NCBI RefSeq assembly: GCF_001426885.1
Contig: NZ_LMFP01000008.1
Location: 132,570 to 196,569 of the forward strand
Source: Pelomonas sp. Root1444
GTDB lineage: Bacteria > Pseudomonadota > Gammaproteobacteria > Burkholderiales > Burkholderiaceae_C
Length of the DNA stretch: 64,000 nt
Direction: 5' to 3'
Made by a program: the position numbers and the translations under genes. The notes beneath the pieces are model-generated. The model saw only the letters and a list, made by a program, of their open reading frames with translations. It ran no database searches and was not told the DNA's origin. Shown piece by piece: positions 16,987 to 26,202 of the stretch (its first letter is position 1; each line of letters opens with the position of its first letter).

Positions 16987-17327
16987 GACGGCCCGGCCTC
17001 GCGCTGGCGTTGACCGCGTCCGCGCTGCTGTCCGCCTGCGTGGTCGTGCCGGCCCACCGTGGCGGCTATCACGGGGGTGGCTACGCGGCGGAGCCGGGCA
17101 TCGTCGTCGACGCACCTCCGCCGCCGGCCTATGCCGAGGTGCAGCCGGTCATGCCTTATCCAGGCGCCGTCTGGATCGGCGGCTACTGGGGCTGGAACGG
17201 CGGGCGGCACCAATGGGTGCCGGGCTACTACGACCGCCCGCGGTCGGGCTACCGCTATGAACCCAACCGCTGGGAGAACCGCGGCGGCCGCTGGCATCTG
17301 CGCCTGGGCGGGTGGATGCGCCTTTAG
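16983..17327 (+). CDS. Lipoprotein with WGW/YY repeats (YXWGXW type)
   Basis: A 114-residue protein with lipobox LLSAC, a linker [10 protein letters not shown] very like that of the upstream lipoprotein, and a C-terminal part with [18 protein letters not shown] and [16 protein letters not shown]. This resembles YXWGXW repeat lipoproteins common in beta-proteobacteria. The shared linker suggests that it and the upstream gene arose by duplication, with a domain added here. Its last bases overlap the convergent thiolase gene by four. Confidence 0.65.
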   Translation: MRRPGLALALTASALLSACVVVPAHRGGYHGGGYAAEPGIVVDAPPPPAYAEVQPVMPYPGAVWIGGYWGWNGGRHQWVPGYYDRPRSGYRYEPNRWENRGGRWHLRLGGWMRL

Positions 17328-18529
17328 AACCGTTCAATGACGGTGGCGATGCCCATGCCACCACCCACGCACAGCGTCACGCAGCCGGTGCGCAGGTCGC
17401 GCCGCTCCAACTCGTCGAGCAGCGTGCCGAGCAGCATGGCGCCGGTGGCACCGAGCGGATGGCCCAGCGCGATGGCGCCGCCATTCACGTTGACGCGTTC
17501 AGGGTCCAAGCCGAGGTCGCGGATTGTCTTCAGCGGCACGGCGGCGAAGGCCTCGTTGATCTCCCACAGGTCCACGTCGGCTGCCTGCATGCCGGCCTGG
17601 CGCAGCGCCTTTCGGCAGGCCGGGGTCGTGCCGGTCAGCATGAGGGTGGGCTCGCTGCCCGTCACGGCCGCCGCGCGGATGCGGGCGCGGGGCTTCAGGC
17701 CCGCTGCTTCACCGCCCGCCTTGGAACCGACAAGCACCAGCGCCGCACCGTCGACGATGCCGGATGAATTGCCGGCATGGTGGCGGTGCTCTATCGCTCC
17801 GGCCTGCGGGTAGCTGCGTAGCGCGAGGGGGTCGAACCTGGCGCCAAGCTTGACGAAGCTGGGGTTCAGCGCGGCCAGCGTCTCGGTGGTGGTCTGTGGG
17901 CGGATGGTTTCGTCCTCGGCCAGCAGCAGCGCGCCGGTCTCGTCATGCACCGGCACCAGCGCCTGCCTGAACCGGCCTTCGGCGCGGGCCGCCGCGGCGC
18001 GCTGATGCGAGCGCGCGGCCCAGGCGTCAAGTTCGTCGCGTGAGAAGCCTTCGAGCGTGGCGATCAGGTCGGCGCTGATGCCCTGAGGCACGAAGCCGAT
18101 GGCCTGCACGACGCGCTCGTCCAGCAGCCAGGCGCCGCCGTCGCTGCCCATGGGCACGCGGCTCATGCTCTCCACGCCGCCGGCCACCACCAGCCGCTCG
18201 AAGCCGCTGGCCACCTTGGCCGCGGCGAGGTTGACGCTCTCCAGCCCCGAGGCGCAGAAGCGCGACTGCGTGACGCCGGCCACCGACTGCGCCCAGCCGG
18301 CGTCCAGCACGGCGATGCGTGCGATGTCGCCGCCCTGCTCGCCGATGGGCGTGACGCAGCCCAGCACGACGTCGTCGACGAGGGTCGTGTCCAGTCGCGC
18401 GCGTTCGCGCAGCGCCTGCAGCAGCGTGCGGACCAGCCAGATCGGCGTGGCCGCGTGCAGCGCGCCATCGGGCTTGCCCCGGCCGCGCGGCGTGCGGCAG
18501 TGGTCGTAGAGGTAGGCGTCGAAACTCAT
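17324..18529 (-). CDS. Thiolase / acetyl-CoA acyltransferase
   Basis: A 401-residue thiolase with nucleophile C92 in [10 protein letters not shown], the NEAFA motif, the catalytic His in GHPLGATGA and the C-terminal Cys in CVGGGMG, so it appears active. Thiolases cleave 3-ketoacyl-CoA (beta-oxidation) or condense acetyl-CoA. Its start overlaps the stop of the wax-ester synthase gene, so the two are cotranscribed. The pairing points to lipid storage or turnover: the thiolase would supply or recycle acyl-CoA. It is FadA-like, but the exact chain-length role is not evident. Confidence 0.88.
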   Translation of the reverse strand: MSFDAYLYDHCRTPRGRGKPDGALHAATPIWLVRTLLQALRERARLDTTLVDDVVLGCVTPIGEQGGDIARIAVLDAGWAQSVAGVTQSRFCASGLESVNLAAAKVASGFERLVVAGGVESMSRVPMGSDGGAWLLDERVVQAIGFVPQGISADLIATLEGFSRDELDAWAARSHQRAAAARAEGRFRQALVPVHDETGALLLAEDETIRPQTTTETLAALNPSFVKLGARFDPLALRSYPQAGAIEHRHHAGNSSGIVDGAALVLVGSKAGGEAAGLKPRARIRAAAVTGSEPTLMLTGTTPACRKALRQAGMQAADVDLWEINEAFAAVPLKTIRDLGLDPERVNVNGGAIALGHPLGATGAMLLGTLLDELERRDLRTGCVTLCVGGGMGIATVIERF

Positions 18530-19923
18530 GCCGCGATCCCCACGGCCTGCTCCAGCGCCGCGATCTCCTCGTCCACATAGGCCGCCAGCCGGCCGAGGTT
18601 GGGCAGCGCGTCGGTCGCGATCAAGCCGACATACAGCGTGCCGGCGTAGCTGAACAGCGTGATGTTGAGCAGGTGCGTGGCCGGCAGCGTCGAGACCGGA
18701 TGCATCTCCAGCAGCGGCGCTCCTTTCAGATAGAGGCGGTGGTCGGGCCCAGGCACGTTGGAGACCAGCGTGTTGCCCATGGGCGTGATGACGTCGGCGA
18801 GCTTGAAGGTGCCGGCGATCTGGCCCAGCAGGCCGGTGAGGATGGTGTAGGTCTCGACCGCCTCGGGTGCGACCGAGTCGATCATGGCGCGCACGTTGCG
18901 CAGCGAGTAGCCGACGTTGCGCAGCCGCACGTAGGCGTCGTCGGTGGGCGGCGACAGGTCCACCAGGATGATGCCGATCTTGTTGCCGCCACCCTTCTCG
19001 CCCTCGCGGCGCAGGTTGACCGGCATCTGGATGGTGATCGGACGGTCCAGCGCGATGCCTTCGTCGGCCAGGTAGCGGTGCATGGCACCGTCCAGGCAGG
19101 TCAGCGCGACATGGTTGAGCGTGGCGCGCGCCACCTTGCGGATCGCATCGATGCGGGCCATCGGCACGGCGGCGGTGGCGAACTGGCGCCCCGGCGTTGC
19201 GTTGCCGGTGAAGGGCGTGTCGCCGCTGGCCTTGAAGGGCAGGGCGATGGCGTTCTTGGTCAGCTTGACGGCCTCCAGCGCCAGCATGGCCGTGAGCCTG
19301 CCGATGCCCACGGCGCGCTTGCTGTTAGCAGTGAGCTGCTTCCAGACCGTGCCGGCCACGGCCTGGTCCAGACGCTTCTTGCGACCCAGGCCGCCGCTGC
19401 GGCGGGTGTGGTCCAGGGTCCAGACCGGCGTGACGCGGTCGTCGTCGGGCGTCGTGCGCAGCGATTCGACGCCCCAGCGCGTCATCGTGATGCCGTCGGC
19501 CACCGCGTGGTGCATCTTGTAGTAGATGGCGAACTGCTTGTCCCACAGGCCGGCGATGACGTGCACCTCCCACAGCGGCCGGCTGCGGTCCAGCATGGGC
19601 TGGTGCAGCTCGGCGGTCAGCGCGTAGAGGGCCTCGCGGTCGTTGTGGCCGGCCTTCATCTTGTGGAAGAAGACGTGCTCGCTCAGGTCCACCGCGTCGG
19701 CCGTGGCCCAGCTCGGCATCAGGCCGGCGGAGAGGAAGTGGATGACCTGGTCGAACGGCGGCTGGACGTCGGTGTGCTCGAGGAACTCCTCGTACAGCTG
19801 CTTGGCGAAGTTCGCGCCGCCGCCCTTGGGCACCTGGTGGATGTGCAGGCCGGCCACGTGCTTGGGGCTGGCCTCGGTCTCGGCGATGAAGAAGGCGAGG
19901 TCGAGCAGGGACAGGCGGGTCAT
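18526..19923 (-). CDS. Wax ester synthase / diacylglycerol acyltransferase (WS/DGAT)
   Basis: A 465-residue acyltransferase with the condensing motif HHAVADG at 138-144 and the C-terminal WES_acyltransf domain containing [11 protein letters not shown]. It joins acyl-CoA to a fatty alcohol or diacylglycerol to make neutral storage lipid on the inner face of the membrane. The length is normal for the family. It is the first gene of a two-gene unit with the thiolase. Neutral lipid synthesis is less usual than PHB in Burkholderiales but not unprecedented. Confidence 0.88.
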   Translation of the reverse strand: MTRLSLLDLAFFIAETEASPKHVAGLHIHQVPKGGGANFAKQLYEEFLEHTDVQPPFDQVIHFLSAGLMPSWATADAVDLSEHVFFHKMKAGHNDREALYALTAELHQPMLDRSRPLWEVHVIAGLWDKQFAIYYKMHHAVADGITMTRWGVESLRTTPDDDRVTPVWTLDHTRRSGGLGRKKRLDQAVAGTVWKQLTANSKRAVGIGRLTAMLALEAVKLTKNAIALPFKASGDTPFTGNATPGRQFATAAVPMARIDAIRKVARATLNHVALTCLDGAMHRYLADEGIALDRPITIQMPVNLRREGEKGGGNKIGIILVDLSPPTDDAYVRLRNVGYSLRNVRAMIDSVAPEAVETYTILTGLLGQIAGTFKLADVITPMGNTLVSNVPGPDHRLYLKGAPLLEMHPVSTLPATHLLNITLFSYAGTLYVGLIATDALPNLGRLAAYVDEEIAALEQAVGIAA

Positions 19924-19988
19924 GACGGCGCGTGGAGTGGCGGCCGGCCCAGCATAGGCGGCCCTCCCGGCCGGTCAAGGCAGGGGAA

Positions 19989-20942
19989 TCACGCGTCGCC
20001 GCTGGACGACTTGCGCTTGCCGCTGCGGCGTTCCTTGTCGGCCAGGCGGGCGGCTTCCGCTGCGTCGGCCTTGCGCGCCTCCTCGTCGGCGGCGGCCTGG
20101 CGCCAGGCCGCCATCTCCTCGGGCGTCTCCAGCGTGATGCGGCCCAGCAGCCCCTGGCGGTAGTCGATCAGCAGCGCCTCGGCGGCCTTGTGCATCTGCA
20201 CCGCACCGCCGCGCACCTTGGCGCCGCGCTTGATGCCGATGGCCTCCAGCACGGCGTCATCGGTGCCCAGCTCCACCAGCCCGTAGCGCTGTTGCAGCCG
20301 CTCGGGGTAGCGGCGCTTCAGCACGGCGATCAGCTCCAGCGCCACCTCGGCCTCGTCGAAGGCGTTGCGGCCGATCGCGCCGCTGGCGGCGAGGTGGTAG
20401 CCGCTCTGCTCGATGGCGATGCGCGGCCACAGCATGCCGGGCGTGTCGAACAGGTAGAAGCCGTTCTCCAGCACGAACTTCTGCTCGAGCTTGGTGATGC
20501 CCGGCTCGTCGCCGGTCTTGGCGGCACGCTTGCCGACGAGGGTGTTGATCAGCGTGCTCTTGCCGACGTTCGGGATGCCGCAGATCAGCACGCGCAGCGG
20601 CTTGTGCATGTCGCCGCGCAATGGCGCCAGCTCGCGGCAGGCCTTGATGAGGGCGCGGGCGGGGGTCTTTTCGCCGGCGTCCAGCGCCATCGCGCGGGTG
20701 TGCGGCTGGGCGCTGTAAAAATCCAGCCAGGCGGCCGTGACGGCCGGGTCGGCCAGATCCTGCTTGTTCAGCACCTTCAGCGACGGCCGGCCGGTCGTCA
20801 GCGCGGCCAGCAGCGGGTTGCTGCTGGACCCCGGCAGCCGTGCGTCCAGCAACTCGATGACCACGTCCAGCCCCGCCTTCACGCGATCCTTGATCGCCTG
20901 GCGGGTGGAGTTCATGTGGCCGGGAAACCAGTTGATGGGCAT
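19989..20942 (-). CDS. ylqF: Ribosome biogenesis GTPase YlqF/RbgA
   Basis: A 317-residue circularly permuted GTPase. The G4 motif NKQD (59-62) precedes G1 GIPNVGKST (122-130) and G3 DTPG (166-169), the diagnostic order of the YlqF/RbgA family. The N-terminal INWFPGHMNSTRQAI is also characteristic. It acts in late assembly of the large ribosomal subunit. The C-terminal tail is lysine/arginine-rich, consistent with rRNA contact. It is monocistronic and divergent from the cold-shock-like gene. Confidence 0.9.
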   Translation of the reverse strand: MPINWFPGHMNSTRQAIKDRVKAGLDVVIELLDARLPGSSSNPLLAALTTGRPSLKVLNKQDLADPAVTAAWLDFYSAQPHTRAMALDAGEKTPARALIKACRELAPLRGDMHKPLRVLICGIPNVGKSTLINTLVGKRAAKTGDEPGITKLEQKFVLENGFYLFDTPGMLWPRIAIEQSGYHLAASGAIGRNAFDEAEVALELIAVLKRRYPERLQQRYGLVELGTDDAVLEAIGIKRGAKVRGGAVQMHKAAEALLIDYRQGLLGRITLETPEEMAAWRQAAADEEARKADAAEAARLADKERRSGKRKSSSGDA

Positions 20943-21049
20943 GCGGTGACGAGCTTGCGGGGTTGCGGAGGCGGGATTGTCGGGCTTACATCCGGCTGCT
21001 GCCGCAGCGACGGCGGGGGCAGGATCAGTGCGTTGGGTCAGAGGACGGT

Positions 21050-21442
21050 ATGCGATTTGAAGGAGTGTTGAGCGCCTGGAACCCGGAGGCCGGGTACGGA
21101 ACCCTCAGCCCGCAGGGCGGCGGGGAAGAGGTGGCCGTCGGGCTGGCCGCCTTCCCGACCGACGGCGAGGGCCCGCGGCTGGATGAGGCGTTCAGCTTCG
21201 AGGTGGTGATCGGCCGCGACGGCCGCAAGCAGGCCGTGAACCTGAAGCGGCTGCCGCCCGCGCAGGTCAGCTCCGCATTACGCGAGGCCACGGGCGGCGG
21301 CTGGCAGCGGGTTCGGCAGGCGCAAAGAAAACGGCGCCTGGCCTGGGTGGCTGGCGCCGTCGTCGTGGGCGTGCTGGCGGCGGGTGGCGTATCCCTGTGG
21401 CAGGCCAAGCAGGGCGAAGTGCCGGCCGCGATGAGGCGCTAG
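21050..21442 (+). CDS. Cold-shock-like domain protein with C-terminal membrane helix
   Basis: A 130-residue protein starting at 21050 (GAGG six bases upstream). Residues 1-65 resemble a cold-shock fold, but the RNA-binding aromatic motifs are degraded: RNP1 reads GYGTLSP instead of KGFGFI, and RNP2 reads VAVGLAAF instead of VFVHFSAI. A basic patch (QRKRR) precedes one transmembrane helix near 100-120. It resembles Csp-DUF1294 fusions but is shorter. It is probably a tail-anchored membrane protein; RNA binding is doubtful. Confidence 0.6.
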   Translation: MRFEGVLSAWNPEAGYGTLSPQGGGEEVAVGLAAFPTDGEGPRLDEAFSFEVVIGRDGRKQAVNLKRLPPAQVSSALREATGGGWQRVRQAQRKRRLAWVAGAVVVGVLAAGGVSLWQAKQGEVPAAMRR

Positions 21443-21446
21443 CCGT

Positions 21447-21764
21447 TCAGTCCTCGTTCTTGAAGACCAGCTTGACCTCGTGGCTGGTCTTCTCGCCCGG
21501 CTCGAACTTCCACTCCATCAGCGCCGCCTTGACGGCGCGGTCGAAAACCCGCTTGGGCTCGGCCTCGACGATCTCGACGTCGCTGACCTTGCCGTCGGCC
21601 TCGATGACCAGCTTGGCCTTGACCACGCCGGTGGAGATGCCCTTCTTCGAGGCCTCGGCGGGGAAATCCGGCGGCACCTTCTTTACGATCTTGGGCGCGG
21701 CGTGGGCCGCCAGGGCGATCATCAGGCTGGCGGCCAGGACGGTGGCGGAACGCAGGAATGACAT
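21447..21764 (-). CDS. Periplasmic TonB C-terminal-like protein
   Basis: A 105-residue protein: cleavable signal peptide (1 to about 22, ending AHA) followed directly by a TonB C-terminal domain (VPPDFPAEASKKGISTGVVKAKLVI ... VKAALMEWKFEPG region, residues 30-100). The transmembrane anchor and Pro-rich arm of true TonB are missing, so it cannot transduce energy by itself; it may be a free periplasmic partner. It lies 29 bases downstream of the chemoreceptor gene in the same direction and may be cotranscribed. Confidence 0.75.
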   Translation of the reverse strand: MSFLRSATVLAASLMIALAAHAAPKIVKKVPPDFPAEASKKGISTGVVKAKLVIEADGKVSDVEIVEAEPKRVFDRAVKAALMEWKFEPGEKTSHEVKLVFKNED

Positions 21765-21793
21765 GGCTACCTCGGCAAGTTGGGGGTTGAGGC

Positions 21794-23341
21794 TCAGGCG
21801 GCGCGGAAGAAACCGACCGCTTCGATCAGCCGGGTCGAACTGTCGCGCAGCGCATCGGCCGAGCGGCTGAGTTCGCCGACCAAGCTGGTGTTCTGCTGCG
21901 TCGCGCGGTCCAGTTCGTTCATCGCGCCGTTGACGACGCCGACGCCGGCGGCCTGCTCATGGGCCGAATGCGAGATCTCCTCGATCAGCTGGCCCATGTT
22001 GTTGACCTCGTCGACGACGCTGCGGATGGTCACGCCGGCGTTGTTGACCAGCGTGGTGCCGTTCTCGACCTTGACGGTCGATTCCTGGATCAGCACCTTG
22101 ATCTCCTTGGCGGCGCCGGCGGAGCGCTGGGCCAGCGCGCGCACCTCGGCGGCCACGACCGCGAAGCCGCGGCCATGCTCGCCGGCACGGGCGGCTTCCA
22201 CTGCGGCGTTCAGCGCCAGGATGTTGGTCTGGAAGGCGATGCCGTCGATGACGCCGATGATGTCGCCGATCTTCTTGGAGCTGGCGCTGATCTCCTCCAT
22301 GGTCTCGACGACCTTGGAGACGACCGAGCCACCGTTGCTCGCGGCCTGGCGGGCCGTCACGGCGATGCCGGCGGCGCGGCGGGTCAGGTCGCTCGCGCCC
22401 TTGAGCGTCGAGGCGATCTGCTCGACCGAGGCGGCCGTGTTCTGCAGGCTGGCCGCGGAACGCGTCGTGCGCTCGGCCAGGTTGGAATTGCTGTCGGCGA
22501 TGTTGCCGGAGTTCTGTGCCACCTGGCTGGCGGCGGTCGACACGTCGCGCACGACGCCCGACAGCGCGGCCTGCATGTCCTTCATGGCCTGCAGCATCTG
22601 GCTCAGCTCGTCGCGGCCGTCGACCTGGATGTCGCGGGTCAGGTCGCCGGCGCGGATGGCTTCGGCGGCGGCCTGGGCGCGGCGCGCCGGGCCGACGATG
22701 GAGCGGGCGATGACCAGGCTGCCGCCGATGCCGATGGCCACAGCCACGGCGACGAGCACGGCGGTCAGCAGCACCGAGGAGCGTGCCAGCTCGCCGCCGG
22801 AGGTGGCCAGCTGCTTGCCGCCGTCGAACTGAATGTCGACCAGCTTCTTCAGGCCTTCCTGCAGGGCCGCCTGGGCCGGGCGCAGGTCGGTGATCAGGCT
22901 TTCACGCGCCTCGTCGGGGCTGCCGTCGGTCTGGATCTTCTGGAACTTGTCCAGCGCGGTCAGGAACTTGGCTTTGCGCTCGCGCACCTGGCCGACGGCG
23001 GATCTCTCGTCGTCGCCCGTGGCGGCGGATTCGAGGCTGGCCAACTGCTTCTCGGCCTCTTCCAGCGCGCCGGTGATGGCGGCCTTCTGCTTCTTGATGG
23101 CGCCGGCGGTGTCCAGCAGCAGCAGGTCGCGCACGGCGCGCGAAATGATGTTGACCTGGCTCTCCAGCGCGTTGGCCGCGGCGATCTTCACCAGGCTGGA
23201 GTTGGCCGTGCGGTCCAGGTCCTTGGCCAGGCGGTTGGCATTGGAGGCGCCAAAAACGCCGATGGCCACCAGCAACACGATCAGCAAGCCGAAGCTCACG
23301 TACAGGCGGGGGCCAATGCGCAGTTGCGTCAGGAAGTTCAT
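21794..23341 (-). CDS. Methyl-accepting chemotaxis protein
   Basis: A 515-residue chemoreceptor of the Tsr/Tar architecture: TM1 (about 10-32), a periplasmic four-helix sensor (about 35-185), TM2 (about 190-212), a HAMP domain (about 213-265) and a cytoplasmic signalling hairpin with the conserved tip [20 protein letters not shown]. The periplasmic part is helical (4HB_MCP type) and its ligand cannot be predicted. There is no C-terminal CheR-binding NWETF-type pentapeptide; the chain ends EAVGFFRAA. No che genes lie nearby. Confidence 0.9.
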   Translation of the reverse strand: MNFLTQLRIGPRLYVSFGLLIVLLVAIGVFGASNANRLAKDLDRTANSSLVKIAAANALESQVNIISRAVRDLLLLDTAGAIKKQKAAITGALEEAEKQLASLESAATGDDERSAVGQVRERKAKFLTALDKFQKIQTDGSPDEARESLITDLRPAQAALQEGLKKLVDIQFDGGKQLATSGGELARSSVLLTAVLVAVAVAIGIGGSLVIARSIVGPARRAQAAAEAIRAGDLTRDIQVDGRDELSQMLQAMKDMQAALSGVVRDVSTAASQVAQNSGNIADSNSNLAERTTRSAASLQNTAASVEQIASTLKGASDLTRRAAGIAVTARQAASNGGSVVSKVVETMEEISASSKKIGDIIGVIDGIAFQTNILALNAAVEAARAGEHGRGFAVVAAEVRALAQRSAGAAKEIKVLIQESTVKVENGTTLVNNAGVTIRSVVDEVNNMGQLIEEISHSAHEQAAGVGVVNGAMNELDRATQQNTSLVGELSRSADALRDSSTRLIEAVGFFRAA

Positions 23342-23474
23342 TGCAGTTCAGGTCCTTGCGGTGATCTTCGATATGGGCGGCAGGCTGCCGCACTGGAAAC
23401 CAACGGCCCTCATTGAGCGCCGGCGCGCAGTGTGGCGCGACATGTCACCATTTGCTTCCTGCGCCGGAGGGCAG

Positions 23475-23490
23475 CGTGAAAACGTTCACG
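23475..23490. promoter_or_regulatory. Inverted repeat upstream of the chemoreceptor
   Basis: CGTGAA-AACG-TTCACG is a perfect 6-base inverted repeat. It lies about 135 bases before the chemoreceptor start and 30 bases after the cytochrome stop (both minus strand). It could be a regulator site, or part of the end of the cytochrome transcript; there is no T-run. Confidence 0.3.
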
Positions 23491-23519
23491 TCGCCCTACA
23501 CGCCCCCGGGTTTGGCGTG

Positions 23520-24812
23520 TCAATGTGCCGCTGCCGCGGCCCGCAAACGCAACACTTCAACGGCATCGACCTCGCCGGCGCGATGGCCGAAGGACGTGCG
23601 CAGGTGGCTGGCGAGCGCGGCCAGGTCGTCGGCGCCCAGCACGCCGGCGAAGGGCGGCATGCCATAGGGCCTGGGGTGGCCCGGCGTCGCCGGCCCGAAG
23701 CCGCCGCGCTCGATGACGCGGATCAGGTTGGCCGCGCTGGCCTGCGCAACCATGCGGCTGCCGGCCAGGGCCGGGTAGGCGAGGGCGCCGGCCTGGTCGC
23801 GCCGGCCCTCGCCCTGGGCGCCATGGCAGGCGGCGCAATGCTCGCGGTACAGGCCAGCGCCGCGCTCGCGCCGGCGCGGGTCGGGCTGGGCGGCTTCCGG
23901 CCGGGCGGCCGGCTGCTCGGGCAAGCTGCGCAGGTAGCCGCTGACGGCGGCGAGGTCGGTGTCGTCCAGCGCCGCCGTGCTGCCCAGCACGACCTCGGCC
24001 ATCGGCCCTTGCGCCGAGTGGCCCTCCGCATGCCCGTCGCGCAGCCAGCGTTGCAGCGTCGCATCCGGCCAGCGCTGCACGCCGGCCTCGGTGGGGTCGT
24101 GCAGCGAAGGCGCCTGCCAGCCCAGGCCGGCCAGCAAGCCGCCGCGGAAGTCGGTCGCGCCGCTGTCGCCGCCCAGCGCGTTGCGGCCGGCATGGCAGGC
24201 GCTGCAATGCGCCAGGCCCTGGCTCAGGTAGGCGCCGCGGTTCCAGGCGGCGTCGTGCTCGGTGTCGGGCTGGTAGACGCCGGGCTTGAAGTACAGCGCC
24301 CGCCACGCGGCGATGGCCAGTTGGCTGCCCAGCTCGCTGTTCATCGGCCAGCGCAGTTCGTGCCCGCGGCGCGGCGCGTCCACCGGCGGCCTGGCCTGCA
24401 GCCAGGCGTGCAGCGCGTCGGCGTCCGAGCGCGTGACTCGCGTGGTATTGGTGATCGGGTGGGCCGGCGTCAGCAGCCGGCCGTCGCGGCCTTGCCCGAA
24501 GTGCAGCGCACGCCAGAAGTCGTCGGCGCTCCAGCCGGCCAGGCCGGTCGCATGCGGCGTCAGGTTGGACGAGAACACCGTGCCGAAGGGTGTCGGGATG
24601 GGCCGGCCGCCGGCCAGGCGCTCGCCGCCGCGGGCGGTGTGGCAACCGGCGCAGTTGCCGACTGCGGCGAGGTAGGCGCCGCGTTGCAGGTCGACCGGCG
24701 CGGTGAATGGCGGCGTCGCGTCGGAGAGGTTGCGCTGCCAGGCCAGCAGCCCGAAGCCGATGGCTGCGGCGAGCGCGACCAGCAGCAGAAGCCCGACGGC
24801 CAGCCGCCTCAT
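23520..24812 (-). CDS. Membrane-anchored triheme cytochrome c
   Basis: A 430-residue protein with an N-terminal hydrophobic helix (about 5-25) and three c-heme sites: CAGCH (54-58), CSACH (203-207) and CAACH (326-330). The spacing of three cytochrome c domains matches the cytochrome subunits of alcohol, gluconate or aldehyde dehydrogenases (AdhB type), which pass electrons from a periplasmic dehydrogenase to the quinone pool or oxidase. No dehydrogenase subunit is adjacent. Its start overlaps the stop of the diheme gene by four bases (ATGA), so they are translationally coupled. Confidence 0.88.
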   Translation of the reverse strand: MRRLAVGLLLLVALAAAIGFGLLAWQRNLSDATPPFTAPVDLQRGAYLAAVGNCAGCHTARGGERLAGGRPIPTPFGTVFSSNLTPHATGLAGWSADDFWRALHFGQGRDGRLLTPAHPITNTTRVTRSDADALHAWLQARPPVDAPRRGHELRWPMNSELGSQLAIAAWRALYFKPGVYQPDTEHDAAWNRGAYLSQGLAHCSACHAGRNALGGDSGATDFRGGLLAGLGWQAPSLHDPTEAGVQRWPDATLQRWLRDGHAEGHSAQGPMAEVVLGSTAALDDTDLAAVSGYLRSLPEQPAARPEAAQPDPRRRERGAGLYREHCAACHGAQGEGRRDQAGALAYPALAGSRMVAQASAANLIRVIERGGFGPATPGHPRPYGMPPFAGVLGADDLAALASHLRTSFGHRAGEVDAVEVLRLRAAAAAH

Positions 24813-25501
24813 GGCTGCAGCCCGCCGCAGCGCATCGGCGCCGGCGCGGGCAGGGCGGCGGCGGGATGCGCGTCGGCCGGCAGGGCCTGGCCGGCGAGGA
24901 ACTGCGTCACCGCGTTGATCTCGGTCGCGGTCAGCGCCTTGGCGATCTGCGCCATGCAGTCTGGCGCCTGCGCGCGCCGCTGGCCGCTGCGCCAGGCGCC
25001 GAGCTGGCCGTTCAGGTAGTCGCGTGACAGGCCCAGCAGGCCGGGTACCGCGGGCTGGGTGCCGGTCAGGCGCTCGCCGTGGCAGGCGGTGCAGGCCGGC
25101 AGGCGGCGCGCGGCGTCGCCGTGGCGGATGAGCTGCTCCGCGCGTGCCAGCTCGGGCGCGGGCAGTGTCGGCTTCTGCGGCGGCGGATAGGGCAGGTCCA
25201 GCGCGGCGAAGTGGCCGGCGAGCTCCTGCAGGTAGGCGTCGGACAGCGGCGTGACCAGTTCGCTCATCAGCCCGTAGTCGCGCCGGCCGTCGCGGAAGTT
25301 CAGCAGCTGGTTGTAGAGATAGCCGGCCGGCTTGCCGGCCAGGCGCGGGTAGTAGCCGTCGGGCGCGGCGCGGCCCTCCTTGCCGTGACAGCCGGTGCAG
25401 GCCAAAGCTCGCTGCGCGAGCGTGTCGGGGACGGGCTGGGCCTGCGCGGCAAGCGCGTCCAACGTGGCAAGCGCGGCCAGGGCCAGCAACCAGGCCTTCA
25501 T
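24809..25501 (-). CDS. Diheme cytochrome c (c4-like)
   Basis: A 230-residue periplasmic protein with a signal peptide (1 to about 22) and two c-heme motifs, CTGCH (35-39) and CTACH (137-141), each within a class I cytochrome fold with a downstream Met ligand candidate. The layout resembles cytochrome c4, which donates electrons to terminal oxidases. Its start overlaps the yggS stop by four bases and its stop overlaps the triheme cytochrome start, giving a tight yggS-c4-triheme operon. Confidence 0.85.
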   Translation of the reverse strand: MKAWLLALAALATLDALAAQAQPVPDTLAQRALACTGCHGKEGRAAPDGYYPRLAGKPAGYLYNQLLNFRDGRRDYGLMSELVTPLSDAYLQELAGHFAALDLPYPPPQKPTLPAPELARAEQLIRHGDAARRLPACTACHGERLTGTQPAVPGLLGLSRDYLNGQLGAWRSGQRRAQAPDCMAQIAKALTATEINAVTQFLAGQALPADAHPAAALPAPAPMRCGGLQP

Positions 25502-26175
25502 CCGCGGGCGCCGAAGATCGCGCTGCCGACGCGCACCATCGTCGATCCCGCCAGGATCGCGTCTTCCAGATCGGCGCTCATGCCCAGGGACAAGGTGTCC
25601 ACAGCCAGGCCCTCGGCCTTCAGCGTCTCGAACAGCGCGGCCATGGCCTGGTGCTGGGCGAGGGCCCCGGGGCCCGGCTCGGGCACGGCCATCAGGCCGC
25701 GCAGCCGCAGCCGGGGCAGGGCGGCCACCTGGTGGGCCAGCGCGGCGACGTCGGCCGGCGCCAGGCCGCTCTTGCTGGCCTCGCCGCTGATGTTGACCTG
25801 CAGGCAGATGTTCAGCGGCGGCAGGCTGTGCGGGCGCTGTTCGGCCAGGCGCTCGGCGATCTTGAGGCGGTCGACCGAGTGCACCCAGTCGAACTGCTCG
25901 GCCACCGGCCGCGTCTTGTTGGACTGCAGCGGGCCGATCAGGTGCCACTCGATGCGGCCGCGCAGGTCGACGAGCGCCTCGACCTTGGCCAGGCCCTCCT
26001 GCACATAGTTCTCGCCGAAGGCGCGGGCGCCGGCGTCGAAGGCTTCGCGCACCGCCGCGGCGGGGAATGTCTTGCTGACAGCGAGCAATTGCACCGAAGC
26101 CGGCGCGCGCCGGGCTGCGACACATGCCGCATCAATGCGGCTTTTGACGGCTTTGAGGGAATCCGAGATGGCCAT
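25498..26175 (-). CDS. yggS: YggS-family PLP homeostasis protein
   Basis: A 225-residue PLP-binding protein with the Schiff-base lysine K35 in LLAVSKTFP and the family motifs GENYVQEGLAK, WHLIGPLQSNK and GMSADLEDAI. YggS/PROSC proteins carry PLP and keep vitamin B6 and amino-acid pools balanced; they have no known catalytic reaction. It is divergent from pilT with only 27 bases between the starts, the same arrangement as in Pseudomonas. Here it heads a cytochrome operon rather than being followed by proC. Confidence 0.9.
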   Translation of the reverse strand: MAISDSLKAVKSRIDAACVAARRAPASVQLLAVSKTFPAAAVREAFDAGARAFGENYVQEGLAKVEALVDLRGRIEWHLIGPLQSNKTRPVAEQFDWVHSVDRLKIAERLAEQRPHSLPPLNICLQVNISGEASKSGLAPADVAALAHQVAALPRLRLRGLMAVPEPGPGALAQHQAMAALFETLKAEGLAVDTLSLGMSADLEDAILAGSTMVRVGSAIFGARG

Positions 26176-26202
26176 AATGGTCCGAGCACTCCACCGAACA
26201 CC

